Positions 7,827-16,057 of a DNA stretch of 64,000 bases are shown here, piece by piece. This DNA is from Lwoffella lincolnii (lineage in GTDB: Bacteria; Pseudomonadota; Gammaproteobacteria; Pseudomonadales; Moraxellaceae). The position numbers and the translations under genes were made by a program. Position 1 is the first letter of the stretch. Each line of letters starts with the position of its first letter. Below the pieces are notes generated by a model. The model was not told where the DNA came from and ran no database searches. It was given only the letters and a program-made list of their open reading frames with translations. The DNA lies in NCBI RefSeq assembly GCF_002014765.1, contig NZ_MUYT01000004.1, forward strand, positions 62,001 to 126,000, given 5' to 3'.

Positions 7827-9060
7827 AACTGACTTCCTGCTTGCTTGCTTATCAAGTCGTTATTCACGTGCCAAGCCACCACCACTGATATCCACCAATG
7901 CACAACAGGGCATGGCATTGTTAACGGTGCTGTTGTTGTTGGTGGCGATTGTGGTGGTGGCAGGTTCGATGCTTGCCAGCCAAAAATTGAGCATTCGTCA
8001 AACCAGCTTGGTTTTGGATAACAACCAAAACCGTCAGAATCTTCAATCAGGCTTAGTGATTGCCAAAAGCATCATAGAACAAGAGCAGCAGACCAATGAC
8101 CATGATGGCATGGAAGATGCGTGGGCGAAACCCATGCCGTCCATAGAATTGGGTGGTCAACGCTTACAGATTTACTTGAATGATGCCAGTGGTCGCTTTA
8201 ATCTTAATAATCTTTATCAAGATGGGCAGGTCAATGACTTAGCGTATGCCAGCTTAAAATCTTTATTATCCAATTTGGGGTTAGAGACAAACATTGCCAG
8301 AGAAATATTGGATTTTCAAGACACTGATGCCAGCGTGTATGGTGATGGCGGAGATGAGCAGGTGGTGTATGCTGATGGGGGGAAATTTGCAAATCAGCCT
8401 TTTGTCAGTATCGAGCAATTATTGGCACTGCCCAGTATGGACGTGGTAAGCTATCAACGGTTACGCCCATTTGTCAGTGTGTCACCAAAGTTTTTACCCA
8501 TCAATGTCAATACCGCAGATCCGTTGCTTGTCAGTGCTGTTTTAAATGCCAACACTCAAAATAAGCAGCTTTCATCGAATAGTAGTAACCATGGTAACCA
8601 TGCCAACAATCAACATGGCAACTCTCTACCGCCCATTGATGTCTTGCCAGAGCAGTTGCCTGATTTTCGTACTCATCCATTAAAAAATGTAGAAGAGCTT
8701 TGGCAGCAACCTGTGTTTCAAGCCTATTTAAACCGACAACAGCAAGTCAATGCCAATCAAAACAGCAACAACAGCAATACTGATAACAGCGGCAACAGCA
8801 ATCACTCAACTGAACAAGCCAAACGCATGTTTGCCGTGAGTAGCCAAGCATTTTATGCACAAGTTACAATCAATGACAAACGTCAAGCATACATGACAGC
8901 TTTGATTGTTAAATCTGAATCTGACAGACAAGAAAATGACCAAGTACCACAACAAGGGTTTATGATTGGTGGTCTGTTAGTCTCAAACCAAGACAATTCC
9001 AAACCAGCTTGGCATATTATTTACCCCAGATATTGGGCGTATCAACCACAATCACAATGA
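7816..9060 (+). CDS. gspK: Type II secretion minor pseudopilin GspK
   Basis: The chosen ATG at 7816 is preceded by AGCAGGAG and gives about 414 residues; an in-frame extension to 7750 is not needed. The leader ends in QQGMALLTVLLLLVAIVVV, where the +5 Glu of other pseudopilins is absent (Leu/Thr instead), the hallmark of GspK, the tip subunit. Downstream are YLNDASGRFNLNNL, a DFQDTD segment and FLPINVNTADPLLVSA, which are conserved in GspK. Asn/Ser-rich inserts occur near residues 255-285 and 310-340. The gene ends convergently with the FabR-like gene, overlapping it by nine bases. Confidence 0.87.
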   Translation: MSTKTDFLLACLSSRYSRAKPPPLISTNAQQGMALLTVLLLLVAIVVVAGSMLASQKLSIRQTSLVLDNNQNRQNLQSGLVIAKSIIEQEQQTNDHDGMEDAWAKPMPSIELGGQRLQIYLNDASGRFNLNNLYQDGQVNDLAYASLKSLLSNLGLETNIAREILDFQDTDASVYGDGGDEQVVYADGGKFANQPFVSIEQLLALPSMDVVSYQRLRPFVSVSPKFLPINVNTADPLLVSAVLNANTQNKQLSSNSSNHGNHANNQHGNSLPPIDVLPEQLPDFRTHPLKNVEELWQQPVFQAYLNRQQQVNANQNSNNSNTDNSGNSNHSTEQAKRMFAVSSQAFYAQVTINDKRQAYMTALIVKSESDRQENDQVPQQGFMIGGLLVSNQDNSKPAWHIIYPRYWAYQPQSQ

Positions 9061-9792
9061 CCGCCCATCTAATACAGTTTCTTCATGAGATTGCCAATTA
9101 TACGCCCCATAATACAGCATTTGTGTTTGTCGAGTACAGTCATGGAGCATGGCTTTTTTTCGTTGAATAAAAGTTGATGTGTCTTGTGCCATGCTGTCAT
9201 CTTGAATGGCATCATCACCGTTATCATGGGCATCATTGTCATGAATATGGTTGGCGGCATAATTAAGCTCAATCCAATCAATAATCCATGAAAACGACAT
9301 GTTTACCCCTGTGATGGCAAGCAAACGGCGGTCATAGGCATTGATGTGAGCAAAGGCAGGTTGCAATGCCAAATCCTTTGCCATGATATCAGCGAATAAC
9401 TCTATCTGAGTGGCAATGGCATGACGCACCGCTTCTGAGCCACCAAAACGTTCGCTGGCGATAAACTGCCAATACTTTGGGTGGACATCGATGGCATCAA
9501 AAAATAATTGCACACTTTTGGCAATTTGTCTCTCAAAACTGCGTTTTTTACCCAAGTGCATGTGATCACGCAGTATTGCCAGTGCTTGCCCAAGCTCGTC
9601 TTCCACCAAGGCTCGCCCCAAATCTTCCATATCAGCAAAATGCCGATAAAAAGCAGTTGGCACAACCCCAACCTCACGGGTAACTTGTCTTAGACTTATC
9701 GAACTAAAAGATTGTCCTGTCAGGCATAACGTCAGTACCGCATCATAAAAGGATTGTCTGGTTTGGCGTTTTTTTTGTTCTCGAATGCTCAT
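9052..9792 (-). CDS. FabR-like TetR family repressor
   Basis: The 246-residue protein begins MSIREQKKRQTRQSFYDAVL and has the TetR helix-turn-helix FSSISLRQVTREVGVVPTAFYRHF. The V-x-P-T-A/S-FYRHF pattern, the following ADMEDLG and the SERFGGSEAVRHAIATQIELF region resemble FabR/DesT-type repressors, which sense acyl-CoA or acyl-ACP pools and control unsaturated fatty acid genes. No fatty acid gene is adjacent here, so the regulon is unknown. An insert rich in His, Asp and Asn sits near residue 185. It starts three bases after the stop of the upstream TetR gene, so the two are probably co-transcribed. Confidence 0.75.
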   Translation of the reverse strand: MSIREQKKRQTRQSFYDAVLTLCLTGQSFSSISLRQVTREVGVVPTAFYRHFADMEDLGRALVEDELGQALAILRDHMHLGKKRSFERQIAKSVQLFFDAIDVHPKYWQFIASERFGGSEAVRHAIATQIELFADIMAKDLALQPAFAHINAYDRRLLAITGVNMSFSWIIDWIELNYAANHIHDNDAHDNGDDAIQDDSMAQDTSTFIQRKKAMLHDCTRQTQMLYYGAYNWQSHEETVLDGRSL

Positions 9793-9794
9793 CT

Positions 9795-10487
9795 TTAAGA
9801 TGCCTTGCGTGGGAATTTCTCAGGCAGATAACAACGCAAATAAGCAATGCCAGCGGTGATGGCTTCTTGTTTCATGTCATCGGTTAATGTGCCTTGAGTG
9901 CGATAAGCCAACATCAGCACACCATTGATGATGCTATAGCCAATGAGCAACACCTCTTTGATGCTTTCGTATTCAGGAACTTCATACTGTGATGCCAGTT
10001 TCTCATACACCAGATTGACCACTTGATGCTCAACACGCTCGCCATGGGTGTCATGCCCAAACTCAGGAGCATTGGCCTCATATATCAACTTAGCCTTGCT
10101 GATGTCGTTATTTAATACCTCAACCAAGTGGTTTAATAACCCTGTGATATAGCCTTGCCAACGATCAAAGCGTTGCACATCGACTTGCTTGAGCTCTTCG
10201 ATGATCTCGATGGCATTTAAAAAACGCAACGCCAAAAACACCGCTTCTACATTGGGAAAAAAGTGATAAGCAGACGCTCTGGGAATGTCTGCTTCTTCAC
10301 ACACATCTGCCAATGTGATGGTATTGATGGTGTGTGTCTCGCTTAGCTTTTTGGCGGCTGACAGTAACTTTTGACGGCGAATGCGTCCTTGTTGGCTGGT
10401 AAACTTAAATTTGTTGGGGACTAACTTTTTTGCCAAGTCAGAATTAACCAATAAATCTTCGATGATGTCATCACGGGAGTTATTCAT
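9795..10487 (-). CDS. TetR family transcriptional regulator
   Basis: This 230-residue protein has a helix-turn-helix reading INTITLADVCEEADIPRASAYHFFPNV, typical of TetR repressors that use a Y-H-F-F recognition-helix end. About 30 residues precede the DNA-binding domain. The C-terminal domain is helical with no recognised ligand signature. It is the first gene of a two-regulator minus-strand unit with the FabR-like gene three bases downstream. Two different TetR proteins in one unit could regulate each other or the divergent region upstream. The target is unknown. Confidence 0.8.
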   Translation of the reverse strand: MNNSRDDIIEDLLVNSDLAKKLVPNKFKFTSQQGRIRRQKLLSAAKKLSETHTINTITLADVCEEADIPRASAYHFFPNVEAVFLALRFLNAIEIIEELKQVDVQRFDRWQGYITGLLNHLVEVLNNDISKAKLIYEANAPEFGHDTHGERVEHQVVNLVYEKLASQYEVPEYESIKEVLLIGYSIINGVLMLAYRTQGTLTDDMKQEAITAGIAYLRCYLPEKFPRKAS

Positions 10488-10644
10488 AAAACAATCTCAA
10501 AACAATCTAACAATCTCAAACTAAATAGCGTAAGCTTTAATAATAACATAACTAAAAGTCATAAAACCAAATTTAGCACATCATATCTTGGGCAAAGGCG
10601 GCGTGCTGATGCTGATAAATGCCAGCCACTCAATGGTAGCATAA

Positions 10645-10676
10645 AAAATGACCTTTGATGCACAAAGGTCATTTTT
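10645..10676 (-). terminator. Strong bidirectional hairpin terminator
   Basis: A perfect 12-base inverted repeat (AAAATGACCTTT paired with AAAGGTCATTTT) has a seven-base loop and A/T runs on both sides. It can terminate the glycine-zipper gene on the minus strand, which ends about 40 bases before it. Confidence 0.85.
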
Positions 10677-10718
10677 TATTATTATCAACGAATTACGATT
10701 ATCAACGAACTAAACGCA

Positions 10719-11498
10719 TCAACGAGTTAAACGATTCCAACCATCACGAACAGCCAATTTGGCTTGTTCCCAAGTTAAACGAGAGTTGGCTTTAAACTCT
10801 TCCCATGAACTTTTAAGCTCAGATTCATGGTCTTCAAAACGAGTGTTGGCAGGATAGCGTGAACGCAAGCTGTGACCTGCACGATATGCAGGACGATAGT
10901 CTTGGTCATAATCAAAATCACTGTTGTAATAAGAGGTGGTGGTGTGGTTTTCACGCCAATAAGTATCAAACTCAGAGTCATCAAACGGAGTGACACGATA
11001 CCAAGCATCACGGGTGGCGTGTTTGGCATCTTCCCATGCTAAGCGAGACTCGCCTTTGACCTCTTCCCAATATTGACGAAGATCAGACTCATGGTCTTCA
11101 AAACGTGCATCAACATCATATTGATGACGGTTAGAATAACCGACCGCATAGGCAGGGTGATAATCACGGTCAAAATCATACCCTTCTTGATAATAAGGCA
11201 CTTTGGCGTAATGGGCTCTCCAGTAAACTTGCTCTTGCGTGGGGTCAATGGCTTCAGCAGCGGCTTTACCAGCACTGCCACCCACAATCGCACCGATTGC
11301 ACCACCAATCAATGTGCCTAATGGACCTGCCACTGAGCCAATGGCAGCACCAGCGGCAGCACCACCCACACCACCAATGCCTGTGCCGATTGGGTGTGAA
11401 CCAGGCTCACCAGTGATTGGGTCAGCGTTAAGATCCTCTTTGGATTCTTTTGACATGTTTTTTATTTCATCACGGTTAATATTGTCGTGCTTGCTCAT
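10719..11498 (-). CDS. Glycine-zipper protein with duplicated acidic/aromatic module
   Basis: The ATG at 11498 follows AAGGAC and gives 259 residues. No signal peptide is seen. Residues 35-90 form a glycine-zipper region (repeated G-x3-G: GTGIGGVGGAAAGAAIG, AGPLGTLIGGAIG), which usually packs in membranes. Two copies of a module of about 80 residues follow, each with YWR..., Y-x-FD-Y/R-D-Y-x-PAY, RFEDHES-D/E-L, SWEE-type, LAWE/LTWEQAK and RDAWYR/RDGWNRL. The second half of each copy is amphipathic. Similar orphan proteins appear in Moraxellaceae and related bacteria as stress-associated hypotheticals, but no function is claimed. The gene is monocistronic with its own terminator. Confidence 0.7.
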   Translation of the reverse strand: MSKHDNINRDEIKNMSKESKEDLNADPITGEPGSHPIGTGIGGVGGAAAGAAIGSVAGPLGTLIGGAIGAIVGGSAGKAAAEAIDPTQEQVYWRAHYAKVPYYQEGYDFDRDYHPAYAVGYSNRHQYDVDARFEDHESDLRQYWEEVKGESRLAWEDAKHATRDAWYRVTPFDDSEFDTYWRENHTTTSYYNSDFDYDQDYRPAYRAGHSLRSRYPANTRFEDHESELKSSWEEFKANSRLTWEQAKLAVRDGWNRLTR

Positions 11499-11742
11499 GG
11501 TTATGTCCTTAAAAGTTATCATTGACAGATGTTAGCATTGCATCTGTCACATCAAATTGCCAATCAAAATGTTGCATTAAAAGTTCACATTAAGATATGA
11601 CTGACAAGGCTCATCAATATATCCGCTTATCAATCAAATCTGACCATCATTTTAAACATAATGACTGGAAAAATATACGCATATTTTGTTAGCTTTGTCA
11701 TCATCATACGGGCTTTGTGTGAGCGTATGTAAAATTTGGCAG

Positions 11743-11830
11743 AGCCATCATCTTTTTATGAATGGTGAACTAGGAGTGCAAATACCAATGATGACTATAA
11801 AATTTCTAAGCCACGCATGTGGTGGTGAAC
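11743..11830 (-). CRISPR. Minimal type I-F CRISPR array: one repeat, one 32-nt spacer, one degenerate repeat
   Basis: On the minus strand, 11830-11803 is a 28-base repeat that starts GTTCACC and ends in the 8-base handle CTTAGAAA, with a small CCAC/GTGG hairpin in the middle. These are hallmarks of type I-F repeats cut by Cas6f. Next comes exactly 32 bases (11802-11771), the normal I-F spacer length, then a terminal repeat (11770-11743) conserved only at its GTTCACC start. The array lies about 165 bases downstream of cas6f in the same orientation, which is the usual I-F order. The protospacer source could not be identified; no match was noticed in this window. Confidence 0.85.
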
Positions 11831-11995
11831 TAGGATTATAAACGATAAACATAAGTCATATTAAGGCTTACCAGTAAAAACAGCCTTGTTCACCCTATGT
11901 TTTTTACCGTAACATAACTTGTTGATTTTTATCATGTTTTTAAATAACGAAAAAATAAGGGTCATGATATCTTATGTTATCATAATAAGTCATTA

Positions 11996-12601
11996 TCACC
12001 AGTGGGGGACTGTTACTGATGCTGAAGGGTTGTTAATCCCATAGGTATTAAATGTACCTACTAAAGAGGTGTCTGTCTGTGTTTGCTCAATAGACAGTTT
12101 ATATTGATGACCATTGCGACTGCTGGTTAGATTAATATAGGGATGGCTTGGATTGGAGACATCATAATGCTGGCACATTTTGACTGCTTCATCATAGCTG
12201 ACGTTGTGGTATGTTGCGTAATTTTTGACATAAAAATGTAAACTTTTATGCCGATACCGCTTCACCACCACATGCCCTGTTGCTTTATCTCCCACCTCTT
12301 TAATCCCAGTCAGATGGACATAGTCAATCAGACCATCTAATCGAGCAGACAGTGCCAATTTTTCCAGGTCATCAGCCGTATTGGCAAAAATACGCAGTTT
12401 ATTACCAAGTGTGGCAATGGTTTTATCGTTTTTTTGTTGATGTTTATATTGGGGAAAACTCACCCCAATACCGTCTATGTCATGTTTATTTTTGATATCA
12501 GCAAGGGCAATATGTAGCCGAGCATACACCTTACTCCATAAGAAGTAAGGTGAAATATCTGCATCAGCCATCAGCGTCATTTCTTGATAAACATTCATCA
12601 T
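11996..12601 (-). CDS. cas6f: Type I-F CRISPR endoribonuclease Cas6f (Csy4)
   Basis: The 201-residue product starts at the ATG overlapping the csy3 stop by one base. It begins MMNVYQEMTLMADADISPYFLWSKVYARLHIAL, matching the Cas6f N-terminus with the probable catalytic His in RLHIAL. It continues with GIGVSFPQY, an Arg-rich LRIFAN region, HVVVKRYRHKS and a C-terminal strand ending VPHW. Cas6f cleaves pre-crRNA on the 3' side of the repeat hairpin and stays bound in the Csy surveillance complex. The frame is intact and of normal length, unlike csy1 and csy3. Confidence 0.88.
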   Translation of the reverse strand: MMNVYQEMTLMADADISPYFLWSKVYARLHIALADIKNKHDIDGIGVSFPQYKHQQKNDKTIATLGNKLRIFANTADDLEKLALSARLDGLIDYVHLTGIKEVGDKATGHVVVKRYRHKSLHFYVKNYATYHNVSYDEAVKMCQHYDVSNPSHPYINLTSSRNGHQYKLSIEQTQTDTSLVGTFNTYGINNPSASVTVPHW

Positions 12602-13614
12602 CAATCATTCCCACCAAATACACCACCATGAATGAGATTTGCCACGACAAAATGTTTCTCATCATCAGACATCGCTTCTTGATTAATGAATTTAACCATC
12701 AGAGAATACAAGTCAGTTTTGCTGGTACGATGGGCTTTTCCCTGAGTAGGCACAGCACCATACGGTTCAATCGCAATGGCAGGCTTAACAAGTTGGGATT
12801 CATCACTTGTGTACCAAGTATCAATGGTGCGAATGGCATTACCGATTTTCTCAGAATGCAATCCTGCACATAGCCCAGTTGGTGTTTTGATTTGGTATAA
12901 AAACTTGGATTTATTATCTTTGTCTTTATCACGCATTTCTTGAGAGGGAAAAACACGCTGACCCGAGCCAACTTTGGCAAAGGCTTCTACTTTTAACAAT
13001 AAGTATTTGCCAGTTGCAAAGGCATCTGCCACATATTTAGCCAATTCATCGAGTTTGGCATCTTTTATATCAAAGTCTTGTAAAGCGATGTCATGGGCAT
13101 TAAAAGTTCAAGATTTATCATTATTTTCGGTGTCAATGATATTCACTTCAATTTGTTCTGTTCCTACTCGATTTCGCCATAAAAAGCGACCATTGGCAAG
13201 ATTTTGCACATAACGCTTGGCAAGTGGTAACAGTGTGATTTCTTGCTGATAGGCTTGATAGGCATGTTGCAATTTATCTAAGAATTCTGGACGATTATTG
13301 GTAACGGCTTGGTCAATATTACCCAAAAATTTTACCGTAAAAGTTACCTTTAATGTGTCCATATCGTGGGGAATGCTGGCATCATCACCCCATACGATGT
13401 TAGGTTGAATTTTCTCTTTATCATCAACGCCATATTGGCTTTTGGTGGCACGGTTACGCTTATCATGTAATTGAATGTTTTGCCATGCTTGACGGTTGGT
13501 TCTATTTTCCCATAATCCTGCTTGCATCAGACCATCTGATGGTTCGATTTTACGGCTAAATGCCAGAACACTTGGCACAGCGGCCTGATTTTTCGTTTTT
13601 GTTGATTTTGCCAT
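12601..13614 (-). pseudogene. csy3: csy3 (cas7f) interrupted by an in-frame TGA
   Basis: The ATG at 13614 follows AGGAGT. The first 168 codons (MAKSTKTKNQAAVPSVLAFS, then the GLMQAGLWENRTNRQAW and NIVWGDDASIPHDMDTLKV blocks) are Csy3, the backbone subunit that polymerises along crRNA. Codon 169 (13110-13108) is TGA. Without any shift the frame continues TFNAHDIALQDFD and then the remaining 160 or so residues to the stop at 12603, including FPSQEM and LVANLIHGGVFGG. The stop stands where a Trp codon (TGG) is expected, so one substitution explains it. Full read-through length would be 337 residues, as usual for Csy3. Confidence 0.85.
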
Positions 13615-13648
13615 AAGAATGACTCCTGATGAAAAAATTCGCTGAGGT

Positions 13649-14656
13649 TTAAATTGATGAATCATCAAATAAATCGTCTAAAGAATGTGATTTATCTTCT
13701 GACGGATTGTCTTTTAATGGATGAATTTTACTTTGACTGGTTGAATTTTGCTGACATAAATACCATTCATTTTCTACCTGATATTGCCAAAATAATGAAT
13801 CAAGCGAATGAATGCGATGAACACTTTGCCACTCTCCCAAACCATGCACCGCTTCAACAAACCGAAACGGATAGCGAGTATCACGAAGATTTTCTACTTG
13901 TTCTGGCTCATAAAGTGGACTAATGCCTTTATAGCCAATCATTAACGGCACAATCCAGCCTTGTTTATTTGGTGGGACATGGCGTTGCCAACTGATTTCT
14001 TCGGTTTGCTCCCGCTTGATTGCCATTTCTTTAAAAGCAAAAAAATCTGTCCAAATATTGAGCAATGACTGGTTGGTATTTTGGGCATGTTCAATTTGGA
14101 TATTGTCAAAATGTTCTTGAAGCAGTCTGGTTGCATCTATCAGCACAAAACTGGGCAATAAGATATGTTTTAAGTGATTTAATAATTTATCTGAGTCACT
14201 TAACAAATGAATGTTTGTTAATTTCTTAATGCTTCCACCCGCCAAACGAGACTGATACACCAAGTTTTTGATGGTTTGATGATAACTGGCCACCCTCTCT
14301 GAATTGCTGGATAATGTGCCTTGACAACGTAATAACACTGACACCGTCATATCCATCTTACCTTCTTCAATAATGGGTGCTGGTTTTTTAGCATCATTAC
14401 TTCTGCCTTTTAATGTGGAAGGCGGATTACGGTTTTGGATAAATTTGGTATAAGCATTTTGATAATGATTAGCCACATAGTCATGGCAAAAAATCGCACA
14501 ACCATTTAGTTCAATGTCAATTAAGTTTTTTAACTTGCGTGATAAAGCGTGTTCAAAACCAAGGAATGCAGTTACCGCAGGAAATCCATAAGTAAATCCA
14601 GCAATCGCATTGGCATTTTCAACTTGCAGTCGCTCTAATAGAATGTAATCTGCCAT
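13649..14656 (-). CDS. csy2: Type I-F CRISPR protein Csy2 (Cas5f)
   Basis: The 335-residue protein starts MADYILLERLQVENANAIAG with the typical Csy2 continuation FTYGFPAVTAFLGFEHALSRK. Later blocks GCAIFCHDY, MTVSVLLRC, GGSIKKLTNIHLL and WIVPLMIGYKGISPLYEPEQVENLRD fit the family. Csy2 caps the 5' end of the crRNA together with Csy1 in the I-F surveillance complex. The frame is intact. It begins three bases after the csy1 stop codon and lies 35 bases before csy3, consistent with one operon. Confidence 0.87.
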   Translation of the reverse strand: MADYILLERLQVENANAIAGFTYGFPAVTAFLGFEHALSRKLKNLIDIELNGCAIFCHDYVANHYQNAYTKFIQNRNPPSTLKGRSNDAKKPAPIIEEGKMDMTVSVLLRCQGTLSSNSERVASYHQTIKNLVYQSRLAGGSIKKLTNIHLLSDSDKLLNHLKHILLPSFVLIDATRLLQEHFDNIQIEHAQNTNQSLLNIWTDFFAFKEMAIKREQTEEISWQRHVPPNKQGWIVPLMIGYKGISPLYEPEQVENLRDTRYPFRFVEAVHGLGEWQSVHRIHSLDSLFWQYQVENEWYLCQQNSTSQSKIHPLKDNPSEDKSHSLDDLFDDSSI

Positions 14657-14659
14657 GAA

Positions 14660-15939
14660 TTACTCCGCTTTTAACACTTGATAAAATTCTTTTAAAATGG
14701 GGGTCATGATTTTAAGCCATAAGTTTTCTAAAGATTTGGTGCGATTTTCATCACCAACGCCTTTACTTATCCAAGCAACCATGTCTTGCTTTAATTCATC
14801 CAAATACAGTTCAATTTGAGGCTGTGAATATTTTTTATCAGCGAATGGTTGACCATCAATGATGATGGATAAATAAGGAGGGATTTTATGATTTTTTGTC
14901 CAACCCATAGGCTGGTTTTTTCTGATGAATAACAATTCATCACAAACTGCATAAATAATGTCTTCAATGACTGTTTTTAATGCCAATTTTCGTTCATAAT
15001 TAATGAATAAGTCATTTTTCTTAAAAATATTGAGCAAATATTTTACTTTAGAAAATGAATGTTCTTGATGGATTTTTTTTAAAATTTGTGTCATCGATGT
15101 GGGTGGATTGGGGTTAACTGTCCATTTGGGTGGTAACGCAGCAAACAAATACAACTGCCCATTTCGTTGACCATTGAGTATTGATACATTTTGATGATTG
15201 CTTTTTGTTACTCCAAGTGTGGCAACGTTTGGATAAAAGACCCAAATCTGGTTACTCCAAGCGTTTTGTTTTCTGGCAAGGTTTGCCTGATTTGTTGTGT
15301 CATTACTTGCTTTGATTACAAGTGCAATCTCATGTGCTAAAGAGCTAGAATACATGGGTGAAACCAAATGATAATCATGATGGTGATTATTACCCATTGG
15401 AATATAAATCTGTTTGGCTAAAGTATGACTACAAATCTGTTGCGACTGATAGGCTTTTTTTATTTGAGATGACCAATATGCTTGTTTTTCTTTATCATCG
15501 GTTATCTTGGCAAAAAGCTGGCATCTTCTGCTAAAAAATTACCAAGTTGTTTTTTTGAATTCTTAACAGGAAGGGTTAAAAATTCTGTGATTGGTGCCAC
15601 ACCGGCATCTAAGTAGCTATTGTCCAAAAAGTGACCATCAACAGATTGTGTGGTTATTAAATAAGGATATTTATCAGATTGGCTGACATCTCGTAAACTC
15701 ATTGCCTGACTGCTTGAATGCGTCAGCCTGGCAACATGAGAGACATTTAAAAAAACTTTATGGGTATTTTCGGCGACCTTATCTAGCCAAGCCACAATTT
15801 CATGTTCATCTCGAATTTTTTGTTTATCATCTTCGCTAAAATTCCCTTTTGCCTGTTTTTGTTTTTGCTCAATGGTTTTATGGATTTTTTGTGATAAAAA
15901 ATCGTCAATTATTTGTTTGATGATTATTGCATCTGTCAT
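14660..15939 (-). pseudogene. csy1: csy1 (cas8f) with a single-base frameshift
   Basis: Two overlapping-frame pieces together match Csy1 (about 426 residues if restored). The first (15939-15502) reads from MTDAIIIKQIIDDFLSQKI through YLDAGVAPITEFLTLPVKNSKKQLGNFLAEDASF and then stops. The second resumes in another frame with AKITDDKEKQAYWSSQIKKA and continues through YIPMGNNHHHDYHLVSPMYSS to the stop at 14660. The join is at a five-T tract (plus-strand A at 15512-15516); six T would restore the frame. Csy1 is the large subunit that recognises the PAM, so its loss disables interference. Confidence 0.85.
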
Positions 15940-16057
15940 TTTATCCCTCTTTAGTTAAGTTTTGATATCAGGCATTGGGTATTGGGCATTGAGTTTTTAT
16001 ATTTGGTTTATATTTAAATCCATATTTAGGTTTGTATTTAATGTTTAAGTTAGTTTT

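Noticed and set aside
11881..11900. GTTCACCCTATG as a further CRISPR repeat
   Set aside because: Only the first seven bases match and the spacing to the true repeat does not give a 32-base spacer.
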